A stretch of 64,000 nucleotides of DNA from Marinirhabdus sp963799365 (GTDB lineage: Bacteria; Bacteroidota; Bacteroidia; Flavobacteriales; Flavobacteriaceae), in the NCBI GenBank assembly GCA_963799365.1, contig CAWCWV010000007.1:124001-188000 (forward strand). The letters are read 5' to 3'. Each line of letters opens with the position of its first letter. The stretch's first letter is position 1. Shown here in pieces: positions 43,251 through 51,516 of the stretch. A model generated the notes under the pieces. The model did no database searches and was not told the DNA's origin. It saw nothing but the letters and a program-made list of their open reading frames with translations. Made by a program: the position numbers and the translations under genes.

Positions 43251-43307
43251 CAACGCCTTACAAAACAGTTGTTCTGTTTATAATTAAGGCCAATCTTAAA
43301 TTGGAAT

Positions 43308-43952
43308 ATGAAGAAATATCTTATCCTTAGTATCCTTTTTTTACTTCCTATTTCGGTATACTTGTTTTTTGCCACTGGAGTAAATAATTTTGTGAAATTA
43401 CCGATGGTAACTGAAAATGTAGAAGAGCTTTCAGGGTTTGCAGACTTAGAAGGTGAAGAAATTAAGTTGGAAGACAGAATCACGGTGTTGCTCTTCTTCG
43501 GAAATAATACTGAAATTAAAAAAGCCAACGCCTTTAATCTTGCCCATAAAATATATAAGAAAAATTATCAGTTTGAAGAATTTCAGTTTGTAACTCTTAT
43601 CACTGAAGATCAAATTGAAGCAGCAAAAGGCTTAAAGTTGAAACTTTCAGAAATTGAAGATCCAAAAAACTGGAAATTTGCCATAGGAAGTACCGAAGCC
43701 ATAGAAGAAATATTTTATTCTCTTCAGACGAAGGGAGCTTTAAACAACAATTTCAGTACAAATTACGTGTTTGTTATTGATAAAGAAAGAAACCTACGCG
43801 GCAGAACAGATGATGAAGATTACGGAATTCTATATGGTTACGATGCCTCCAACTATGCCGAAATAAATAACAAAATGAGTGACGATCTAAAAGTAGTTTT
43901 GGCAGAATACCGCCTGGCACTCAAAAAATACAAAACCGAAAGAGAAATTTAA
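43308..43952 (+). CDS. Cysteine-less SCO/thioredoxin-like membrane-anchored protein
   Basis: The 214-aa product has one N-terminal TM anchor (about 3-24) and a thioredoxin-like domain. It lines up with the true SCO gene that follows: ITVLLFFGNN with VYVVEFFFST, NWKFAIGSTEAIEEIF with SWNFLTGDKEEIFKL, and TNYVFVIDKERNLRGRTDDE with GFFALIDQKGNIRSRIDEN. The CxxxC copper site and the Cys residues are missing. It may be a pseudo-enzyme partner in oxidase assembly. Its own promoter lies at 43220. Confidence 0.75.
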   Translation: MKKYLILSILFLLPISVYLFFATGVNNFVKLPMVTENVEELSGFADLEGEEIKLEDRITVLLFFGNNTEIKKANAFNLAHKIYKKNYQFEEFQFVTLITEDQIEAAKGLKLKLSEIEDPKNWKFAIGSTEAIEEIFYSLQTKGALNNNFSTNYVFVIDKERNLRGRTDDEDYGILYGYDASNYAEINNKMSDDLKVVLAEYRLALKKYKTEREI

Positions 43953-43954
43953 AC

Positions 43955-43980
43955 CAGCATCTCCCTTTTGAGGAGACGGA
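43955..43980. repeat. Short palindrome between the two SCO-type genes
   Basis: TCTCC (43960-43964) pairs with GGAGA (43972-43976) across CTTTTGA, in a GC-richer patch. It resembles the elements at 3092 and 20511 and sits in the leader of the SCO gene. Confidence 0.35.
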
Positions 43981-43989
43981 TAGGGAACA

Positions 43990-44682
43990 ATGAAAAAAAA
44001 TAAAAATGCATACATTGGTATTTCACTAGTAATTTTAGTATTTGGAATTATTTTTATACCTAAAATTATTGATAGAATTAGCAGTAATGATATTGTGGAT
44101 AATGATCGCCATAATTTGGAACATTCTTCCTTAGCAAAAAACGATACACTTGCTTTTGTAGGAAATAAACAAGTGCCCGCTTTCAGCTTTATTAATCAAG
44201 ACGGAGACACTATTACCAATGTCAATTATAAAGACAAGGTATATGTAGTGGAATTTTTCTTCAGTACCTGTCAAGACATTTGTCCTATCATGAACCAAAA
44301 CATGAAAAAAGTAGCAGAAGCTTATCCCAAAGGCGATAAAGTGGGCATCGCTTCTTTCAGCATAGATCCAACCTATGATACACCAGAAATATTAAAAGCC
44401 TACGCCCAATCTTATGAAATTAATCACCCCAGCTGGAATTTTTTAACTGGTGATAAAGAAGAAATATTTAAACTTTCAAATGAAGGATTTAATCTATACG
44501 CAGCCGAAGCCATGGATGAGGAAGACGATTTTCAACATTCTGGATTTTTTGCATTGATAGATCAAAAAGGCAACATACGTTCAAGAATTGACGAAAATGG
44601 AAACCCTATTGTTTATTACGATGGTTTAAAAGATGAAGGTGTACAAATGTTAATTAAAGACATAAAAAAATTGCTAAAATGA
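43990..44682 (+). CDS. SCO1/SenC-type copper chaperone
   Basis: This factor assembles the CuA centre of cytochrome oxidase. The 230 aa comprise a membrane anchor (about 8-25) and a thioredoxin fold with VEFFFSTCQDICPIM (Cys94 and Cys98, CxxxC) and the copper-binding His in FQHSGFFALID (near 183). The DUF420 gene start overlaps its stop (ATGA). Confidence 0.93.
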   Translation: MKKNKNAYIGISLVILVFGIIFIPKIIDRISSNDIVDNDRHNLEHSSLAKNDTLAFVGNKQVPAFSFINQDGDTITNVNYKDKVYVVEFFFSTCQDICPIMNQNMKKVAEAYPKGDKVGIASFSIDPTYDTPEILKAYAQSYEINHPSWNFLTGDKEEIFKLSNEGFNLYAAEAMDEEDDFQHSGFFALIDQKGNIRSRIDENGNPIVYYDGLKDEGVQMLIKDIKKLLK

Positions 44683-45197
44683 ACGTTACTACAAAAAAAT
44701 ACAACATTTGGATCTGGATACTCTCTATTGTAATACCCATTGCTGTTGCAGTACTCTTTACTGTAAGGATTCCTGGTGTAGAACGATTGGGGTTTTTACC
44801 TCCTATCTATGCAAGCACAAATGCAATTACGGCATTTTTGTTGGTGATCGCATTACGAATGATACTTAAAGGAAAAAGGAAGACACATGAATATTTAATG
44901 AAAACGTGTATTGTGCTTTCTGTGTTGTTTTTAGTAATGTATGTGGCTTATCATATGACGTCAGATTCTACAAGTTATGGTGGTGAAGGAGTGTTGCGGT
45001 ATGTTTATTATTTCATATTAATTACACATATAATATTGTCCATTACTGTAATACCCTTTGTTTTAATTACGTATGTGCGGGCAATTACCGGAAATTTCAA
45101 ACAGCATAAAAAAATAGCACGCATCACATTTCCATTATGGCTGTATGTTGCCATTACCGGTGTGATTGTTTATGTAATGATTTCGCCTTATTATTAA
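44679..45197 (+). CDS. DUF420 membrane protein
   Basis: The 172-aa product has five predicted TM helices, with FLPPIYASTNAITAFLLVIAL, KTHEYLMKTCIVLSVLFLVMYVAYH and YYFILITHIILSITVIPFVLITY, the His-containing DUF420 pattern. Proteins of this group have been linked to heme A oxidase maturation (CtaM-like). It overlaps SCO by four bases, so the two are probably translationally coupled. Confidence 0.9.
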   Translation: MNVTTKKYNIWIWILSIVIPIAVAVLFTVRIPGVERLGFLPPIYASTNAITAFLLVIALRMILKGKRKTHEYLMKTCIVLSVLFLVMYVAYHMTSDSTSYGGEGVLRYVYYFILITHIILSITVIPFVLITYVRAITGNFKQHKKIARITFPLWLYVAITGVIVYVMISPYY

Positions 45198-45201
45198 TGA
45201 C

Positions 45202-45432
45202 ATGAAAAAAACCTATCTCATAGCAATAGTACTACTGCTCATAACGGTTCTCCCGGCCGAAGCACAATGCGCGATGTGCCGTGCTGTATTAGAAAGTGAG
45301 GAGAGTGGCGCGGCAGCAACAGGGATTAACAATGGTATCCTTTATTTAATGATTTTCCCGTACTTACTCATAGGTGGAATTGGGTTTGCCATCTATAAAT
45401 TATTTAAAAAAGCCAAGCTGGAAGATAATTAA
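45202..45432 (+). CDS. Small secreted/membrane protein with CxxC
   Basis: The 76-aa product has a signal peptide, a mature N-terminus with QCAMCRAVLESEES, a hydrophobic helix (about 47-67) and a Lys-rich tail. The CAMC pair just after signal cleavage could bind a metal or form a disulfide. It ends the oxidase-assembly cluster, 4 bp after DUF420, so a role in oxidase assembly is plausible. I do not recognise a named family. Confidence 0.75.
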   Translation: MKKTYLIAIVLLLITVLPAEAQCAMCRAVLESEESGAAATGINNGILYLMIFPYLLIGGIGFAIYKLFKKAKLEDN

Positions 45433-45582
45433 CAAAATCTTCACACAATAGATGTAACAATACAGAGGTGTATAAGTCTTATGTAAACAAGACGTAACAA
45501 CCAAGATCCCCAAAAGTCTTAACAAGAATTTCACAGAATACTGTCCTAAAGGCGGTTATTTTGTGTTTATATTTTATGAAAG

Positions 45583-46305
45583 ATGATAAAAATTAAAGAT
45601 TTACATAAATCTTATAAAATGGGGAGTAACTCACTCCATGTTTTAAAGGGAATTAATTTTGATGTTGCTGAAGGCGAAATGGTTTCCATCATGGGTTCTT
45701 CGGGCTCGGGTAAGTCTACATTGCTGAACATTTTAGGAATGCTAGACGAGGCAGACGAAGGTACCTATCACTTAGATGGGAAGCCTATTAACAAACTCAA
45801 TGAAAAAATTGCAGCCAAATACCGAAATGAATTTCTAGGTTTTATTTTTCAGTCTTTCAATCTTATAAATTATAAAACAGCTTTAGATAATGTTGCGATG
45901 CCTTTGTATTATCAAGGTATGAAAAGAAATGAACGTGTCCAAAAAGCACACCACTATTTGGAAAAAGTAGGATTAGCAGATTGGGCAACACACCTTCCAA
46001 ACGAACTTTCTGGTGGTCAAAAACAGCGTGTAGCTATTGCACGAGCTTTGGCCAGTGATCCAAAAGTATTATTGGCAGATGAACCAACGGGGGCATTAGA
46101 CACCAAAACGTCTTACGAAGTCATGGAACTTATCCAAAATATTAATGACGAAGGAAAAACCATTTTGGTTGTAACGCACGAGGACGATATTGCACATATG
46201 ACCAAGCGTATCGTAAATCTTAAAGATGGGGTTATTATAGACGATAGTTTTGTAACCCAGGTACGCGCCACAGAAGCACGCCAAAAAGCCTACGAAAATG
46301 TTTGA
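45583..46305 (+). CDS. ABC transporter ATP-binding protein (MacB/LolD type)
   Basis: The 240-aa ATPase has Walker A GSSGSGKSTLL, Q-loop FIFQSFNL, signature LSGGQKQRVAIARAL, Walker B LLADEPTGALD and the switch His in VVTHEDD. It energises the two permeases that follow. The stop overlaps the start of the first permease by 8 bases. The sequence before it (45433-45582) is AT-rich with TAACAA repeats; no clear promoter was found, only weak TATATTTT-type boxes. Confidence 0.94.
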   Translation: MIKIKDLHKSYKMGSNSLHVLKGINFDVAEGEMVSIMGSSGSGKSTLLNILGMLDEADEGTYHLDGKPINKLNEKIAAKYRNEFLGFIFQSFNLINYKTALDNVAMPLYYQGMKRNERVQKAHHYLEKVGLADWATHLPNELSGGQKQRVAIARALASDPKVLLADEPTGALDTKTSYEVMELIQNINDEGKTILVVTHEDDIAHMTKRIVNLKDGVIIDDSFVTQVRATEARQKAYENV

Positions 46306-47542
46306 TCTAGAACGCTGGCAGGAAATATTCGAAACCATTGGGAAAAACAAACTCCGTACTTTTTTAACGGGGCTTTCGGTTGCGTCGGGTATTTTTATTT
46401 TGGTGATTTTATTGGGTTTTAGTAGCGGAATTCAAAAAGGAGTAAAGACGCAGTTTGAGCAGGATGCTACCAATCAAATTTCAATATGGACGCGAACAAC
46501 GACAAAAAGTTATAAAGGTCTAAATCCAGGTCGTTTCATCCAGATGCGTAATGGCGATTTTGAAGCAATTAACAACAAATACGAGGAAGAGTTAGAATAT
46601 AAAACTGCCATTTATAATATGTGGGGCAGCCAGGTAACTTACAAAGGAGAAACGGGTAATTATCGTTTAGAGGGAGCAAATCCAGACCAACAATTTATTG
46701 AAAATGCTAGCCTGACTTCCGGCAGATTTATAAGTCAGGACGATATGGATGAGTCCCGAAAAATAGCCGTGATTGGGTATATTATTCAGAAAGACTTATT
46801 TAAAGGGAAAGATCCTATAGGAGAAATTATTTCAATTTTCGGAGTAAATTTTAAAGTTGTTGGCGTGTACACAGACCCAGGTGGCGAACGCGAAGAAGGG
46901 CGTGTGTTTGTGCCACTTCCTACCGCACAAATTGCTTTTGCTGCAGGTGATAGAGTGAGATCATTAGCCTATACCGTAAAAATGGCCGAAAACTTTGATG
47001 AGGCCGTTGCTCAATCTATGGCGATTTCAGAAAACATTGAACAGGATATTAAAGCAAGACACATAGTGGCGCCAGATGATCGTAGTGCTGTAAACGTAAA
47101 CAATACCCTTGAAGAAGCTAAGAAAATTTACAGCTTGATTGCTGTAATTAGAAGTGTATTTTGGTTCATCGGAATCTTTACCATTATCGCTGGAGTAGTA
47201 GGCGTAAGTAACATTATGCTTATAATTGTGAAAGAGCGTACCAAGGAAATTGGCATTCGAAAGGCAATAGGAGCCTTGCCAAGCTCTATTATTGCGCTTA
47301 TTTTACAAGAAGCGATTTTTATTACTGCTGTTGCAGGGTTTATTGGTCTTTTTGCTGGGGTAGCTTTATTGCAATTGGTAAGTCCTCTGGTAGACAATGA
47401 TTTTATAAAATCGCCACAAGTAGATTTTAACACTGCGCTTACCACAGTCGTTATTTTAATTGTAGCTGGTGCTGTTGCTGGATACATTCCCGCAAGAAGA
47501 GCTGCACATATTAAACCTATAGACGCTTTAAGAGACGAGTAA
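46298..47542 (+). CDS. MacB-type ABC permease, first copy
   Basis: The 414-aa product has an N-terminal TM helix (about 20-42), a large periplasmic MacB_PCD domain (about 45-280), and three C-terminal FtsX TM helices from about 290 on (SVFWFIGIFTIIAGVVGVSNIMLIIVKERTKEIGIRKAIGA). MacB-type systems do mechanotransmission across the periplasm. It is paired with a second permease 1 bp downstream. Confidence 0.92.
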   Translation: MFDLERWQEIFETIGKNKLRTFLTGLSVASGIFILVILLGFSSGIQKGVKTQFEQDATNQISIWTRTTTKSYKGLNPGRFIQMRNGDFEAINNKYEEELEYKTAIYNMWGSQVTYKGETGNYRLEGANPDQQFIENASLTSGRFISQDDMDESRKIAVIGYIIQKDLFKGKDPIGEIISIFGVNFKVVGVYTDPGGEREEGRVFVPLPTAQIAFAAGDRVRSLAYTVKMAENFDEAVAQSMAISENIEQDIKARHIVAPDDRSAVNVNNTLEEAKKIYSLIAVIRSVFWFIGIFTIIAGVVGVSNIMLIIVKERTKEIGIRKAIGALPSSIIALILQEAIFITAVAGFIGLFAGVALLQLVSPLVDNDFIKSPQVDFNTALTTVVILIVAGAVAGYIPARRAAHIKPIDALRDE

Positions 47543-47543
47543 T

Positions 47544-48803
47544 ATGTTAAACAAAGACCGTTGGAACGAAATTTTAGAAGCGCTAAGTGCCAATCCATTT
47601 AGAACGCTCTTAACTGCTTTTGGTGTTTTTTGGGGGATATTTGTCTTGGTGGTGCTTTTGTCTTTAACCACTGGATTAAGAAACGGGGTGAGTAAAGATT
47701 TTGGTGATTTTGCTACCAACTCCATTTTTATGTGGGGGCAAGGAACATCAAAACCATATAAAGGATTGCCAAAAGGACGTCGTGTTCAATTTAAAGTTGA
47801 AGATGTTGCGGTGCTTAAGGAAAAAATGCCTGAGTTAAAATACGTTTCTCCACGGAGCCAACTAGGTGGGTATAATGGTGCTAATAACGTTACTAGAAAT
47901 GAAAAAACAGGTGCCTTCACAGTAAGTGGTGATTATCCGGAATTTATAAAACAACAACCCATGGACATTATTGCGGGACGTTTTATAAGTTATTCAGATA
48001 TTAATGAGAAACGCAAGGGAGTTGTAATTGGCGACGGAGTAGTAACAAGCCTGTTTAATATAGGGGAAGACCCAATTGGTGAGTACGTTAAGATTAATGG
48101 AGTAAATTTTATGGTAATAGGCACCTTTAACGCTCCCAGTAACGATGGCAACAACGAAGAACTGGCTAATACCATTTATGTCCCGTTCACCACCTTCAAC
48201 CAAGTGTTTAATAGGGGAGATGATATAGGATATATTGCTATTACTGCGTTTGACGAATATAGTATCACATTACTTAAACCAAGGATTCTTGAAATTATGA
48301 GGCAACAACGTACCATTCATCCAGAAGATGATCGTGCTATTGGTAATTTTGACCGTGCCGAAGCTTTTGGAAGAATTACTGGATTGTTCGATATTTTGAA
48401 ATTTGTAGGTTTTTTCGTGGGCGGACTCATATTAGCCTCCGGAATGATTGGAATAATTAATATCCTACTTATTTCAGTAAAAGAAAGAACAAATGAAATT
48501 GGCGTGAGAAGAGCTCTTGGAGCAACTCCCTGGCAAATACGTTGGCAGATTATTCAGGAATCACTTATAATAACACTTATAAGTGGAATGGCTGGTGTTG
48601 CAGGTGGTGCAGGACTTATTTGGATTATGAATTATGTTTTAGAGCAAAGTGGTCCCGTAGATAATTTTGCAAACCCATCCGTAAATATTGCTGTTATTAT
48701 AACTGCATTAATCATATTAATTGTTTCAGGAATAGTTGCGGGTCTTTTTCCTGCGGTTAGAGCTACAAAAATTAAACCAGTAGACGCTCTGCGTACAGAT
48801 TAA
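47544..48803 (+). CDS. MacB-type ABC permease, second copy
   Basis: The 419-aa paralogue of the gene before it has the same start (RWNEILEALSANPFRTLLTAFGVFWGIFVLVVLL), a MacB_PCD domain and the FtsX end (GMIGIINILLISVKERTNEIGVRRALGATPWQIRWQI). The two probably form a heterodimer around one ATPase dimer, instead of the usual MacB homodimer. The adaptor gene follows after 34 bp. Confidence 0.92.
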   Translation: MLNKDRWNEILEALSANPFRTLLTAFGVFWGIFVLVVLLSLTTGLRNGVSKDFGDFATNSIFMWGQGTSKPYKGLPKGRRVQFKVEDVAVLKEKMPELKYVSPRSQLGGYNGANNVTRNEKTGAFTVSGDYPEFIKQQPMDIIAGRFISYSDINEKRKGVVIGDGVVTSLFNIGEDPIGEYVKINGVNFMVIGTFNAPSNDGNNEELANTIYVPFTTFNQVFNRGDDIGYIAITAFDEYSITLLKPRILEIMRQQRTIHPEDDRAIGNFDRAEAFGRITGLFDILKFVGFFVGGLILASGMIGIINILLISVKERTNEIGVRRALGATPWQIRWQIIQESLIITLISGMAGVAGGAGLIWIMNYVLEQSGPVDNFANPSVNIAVIITALIILIVSGIVAGLFPAVRATKIKPVDALRTD

Positions 48804-48837
48804 CAAATAGAAATAGTAGATACAACTAAATATTATT

Positions 48838-50001
48838 ATGAAAAAAGGATTTATCATCACCGTACTTGTTTTAGTTTTCCTAGGCTTTATTATAGGATTA
48901 TGGTATGTTTTCAGCTTAGACAGTAAAGACCCTGTTGAGTATGAGACGGAACAAGCCTCCATACAAACCATCGTAAAGAAAACAGTCGCTACGGGAAGTA
49001 TTGTGCCAAAGGAAGAAGTGCTTATTAAGCCAAATATTTCAGGAATTATAGACGAAATTTTTGTGGAAGCGGGAGATGTAATCCAAAGAGGAGATCTTAT
49101 CGCCAAAGTAAAAGTGGTGCCAAATGTTTCTTCTTTAACAAGTGCAAAGAATAACATAAATAGCGCAAGTACTCAAGTGGAAACCGCAAGATTGGCACTG
49201 GAAAGCCAGAAAAATATTTACAGCCGCCAGAAGGAGTTGTTTGAGAAAGGAGTGATTTCAGCCAATGAATTTGATAACGCAGAGCTTTCTTATAACCAGG
49301 CGCAGCAACGTTATAACCAGGAAAAAGTTGGCTTAACAGGTGCGAGACAAAATTTCGATATTGTAAAAACAGGAACTACCAGTGGTTTAGGAGCTTCTGC
49401 GAATACTGAAATTAGAGCAACAGTTTCAGGAATGGTGCTGGATGTACCAGTAAAAACAGGAAACCAGGTTATTGAGTCTAATAACTTTAACGATGGGACT
49501 ACCATTGTAACGCTCGCAGATGTAGATAAAATGATTTTTGAAGGGAAAGTAGACGAAAGCGAAGTTGGAAAAATTAAAGAGAATCTTCCGTTGGAGATTA
49601 CAGTGGGCGCTATTGAAAATAAAAAGTTCGACGCTGTACTAGATTATATAGCCCCAAAAGGCGTGAGTGAAAATGGAGCTATTCAATTTGCTATAAAGGG
49701 AACCTTACAAAAGCAAGATTCTACAACCTTTATCCGTGCTGGATTAAGTGCCAATGCATCAATTATCTTGGCGAAGGCAGAAAATGTTCTTGCTATAAAA
49801 GAAGCCTTGGTACAATACGATCTAGAAACTAAAAAACCCTTTGTAGAAGTTTCCGTAGGGGATCAAGAATTTACAAGAAAAGATATAGAATTAGGGGTAA
49901 GCGACGGGCTAAATGTTGAGGTGAAGAGCGGAATCACTAAAGAAGATAAGATCAAGGTTTGGAACCAATTAAAAGCGCCACCAGCATTCGGGGGTAGATA
50001 A
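48838..50001 (+). CDS. Periplasmic adaptor (membrane fusion protein), first copy
   Basis: The 387-aa HlyD/MacA-type protein has an N-terminal TM anchor (about 4-25) and a lipoyl half (ATGSIVPKEEVLIKPNISGIIDEIFVEAGDVIQRGDLIAKVK). A coiled-coil hairpin follows (about 100-175; SQKNIYSRQKELFEKGVISANEFDNAE), then beta-barrel and membrane-proximal parts. It bridges permease and TolC in the exporter. The coiled coil is short, as in MacA. Confidence 0.9.
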   Translation: MKKGFIITVLVLVFLGFIIGLWYVFSLDSKDPVEYETEQASIQTIVKKTVATGSIVPKEEVLIKPNISGIIDEIFVEAGDVIQRGDLIAKVKVVPNVSSLTSAKNNINSASTQVETARLALESQKNIYSRQKELFEKGVISANEFDNAELSYNQAQQRYNQEKVGLTGARQNFDIVKTGTTSGLGASANTEIRATVSGMVLDVPVKTGNQVIESNNFNDGTTIVTLADVDKMIFEGKVDESEVGKIKENLPLEITVGAIENKKFDAVLDYIAPKGVSENGAIQFAIKGTLQKQDSTTFIRAGLSANASIILAKAENVLAIKEALVQYDLETKKPFVEVSVGDQEFTRKDIELGVSDGLNVEVKSGITKEDKIKVWNQLKAPPAFGGR

Positions 50002-50064
50002 TTTCTGCTCAATCCTGTAACACTTTCAAGAATCAAAAGACATATACTTCAACTACAATCAATC

Positions 50065-51513
50065 ATGAAAAGAATCACCTTTTTTTTAATCACAACCCTA
50101 TTTGTGGGAATTTCAACCCAGGCACAGGATAAAAAATGGACTCTCAAAGAATGTGTACAACACGCGCTGGAGAATAATATCTCTATAAAGCAAAGTGAGT
50201 TGGACTTAAAAGTAACCGAAGCTGAAAGACTTTCAGCCATTGGAAACTTTTTACCAAGTTTAAATGCTGGAGCCAGTGTTTCGGAAAATACGGGATTGAG
50301 TTTTAATCCGGTAACCAACAATGCACAAACCACTACTTTTTTATCTGCTACTGGAAATATTAATGTAGGGTATACTTTATTCGATGGGTTGCGAAATGTA
50401 AGAGAAGTGCAACGTGCCAAGCTTTCAAAACTTTCAGCAGAGTACAGGCTGGATAAAATGAAAGATGATATTGCGTTATTTGTAGCCAATGCTTATCTTA
50501 CGGTGTTGAACAATAAAGCGAATTTAGCCTCTGCCAATTCACAAAATCTAGTGACGATAGAGCAAATTGAAAGAACCAATGCGTTGGTCGATGCTGGAAC
50601 GTTACCACGAGGGGATCTTTTAGAAATTGAAGCGACCAATGCTACGGAACTTCAAAACATTGCTACACTCGAAAACGCAGTAACCATTTCACGTATCAGT
50701 CTTGCACAATTATTATTGGTAGAGGATTATCAAAATTTCGACATTGTTGATGAAGGGTATGATGTACTATTGAGTGAAATTTCAGAAAAGCCAGTTTCAG
50801 AAATCATTGAAGCTGCCGAAGAGAATAGAAGTGAGGTGAAAATTGCCGAACAAAATGTAGCGCTGGCAGAAAAAGACCTTCAGCTTGCTAAAGCTGGTTA
50901 TATGCCAACACTCTCCGCATTCTTTGGTTATAATACAAGGTATACAGACGCAACTTCCTTCGAGCAATTTCCAGATCCAGACAATCCTACTTCTACACAA
51001 CCCATAGGAGTGGTTCAGGAAACTGGCCAAGTTGTAGTAGGTGAATTTCCAAATACAGTTGCCAGAATCGTTGGGGCAGATCCATTTGGGGAACAGATTT
51101 ACCTTAACGATGGAGTTGCCTACGGATTGCAACTTAACATTCCAATTTTTAACGGATTTTCAGTTCGGAGTAACGTCATGCGAAACAAGGTAAATGTAGA
51201 GCGAAACAGATACCAATTGGAACAAGCCAAATTAGATTTAGAAAGTAATGTATACCAAGCATATGTAGATGCTAAAGGATCCTTAAAAGCCTATGAAGCT
51301 GCACAAAAAGCCTTAGAAAGTCAGGAGCTGGCTTATCAATATGCAAAAGACAGATATGATGTAGGTTTGACCAATGCCTTCGATTTTAGCCAAAGTAAAT
51401 TACGTTATGACAATACGACCATTGCTTTAAACCAGGCCAAATACGACTATATTTTTAAACTAAAAGTATTAGAACTATATTTTGGTATAGAACCAACCGA
51501 CCTTAAATTTTAA
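50065..51513 (+). CDS. TolC-family outer-membrane efflux protein
   Basis: The 482-aa product has a signal peptide (about 1-22) and the OEP repeats: KWTLKECVQHALENNISIKQSELDLK at the start, long coiled-coil helices and a mirrored second half (LARAKLDLESNVYQAY-like) ending KVLELYFGIEPTDLKF. It is the exit duct of the exporter. It is placed between two adaptor genes, 63 bp after the first and 3 bp before the second. Confidence 0.92.
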   Translation: MKRITFFLITTLFVGISTQAQDKKWTLKECVQHALENNISIKQSELDLKVTEAERLSAIGNFLPSLNAGASVSENTGLSFNPVTNNAQTTTFLSATGNINVGYTLFDGLRNVREVQRAKLSKLSAEYRLDKMKDDIALFVANAYLTVLNNKANLASANSQNLVTIEQIERTNALVDAGTLPRGDLLEIEATNATELQNIATLENAVTISRISLAQLLLVEDYQNFDIVDEGYDVLLSEISEKPVSEIIEAAEENRSEVKIAEQNVALAEKDLQLAKAGYMPTLSAFFGYNTRYTDATSFEQFPDPDNPTSTQPIGVVQETGQVVVGEFPNTVARIVGADPFGEQIYLNDGVAYGLQLNIPIFNGFSVRSNVMRNKVNVERNRYQLEQAKLDLESNVYQAYVDAKGSLKAYEAAQKALESQELAYQYAKDRYDVGLTNAFDFSQSKLRYDNTTIALNQAKYDYIFKLKVLELYFGIEPTDLKF

Positions 51514-51516
51514 ACG

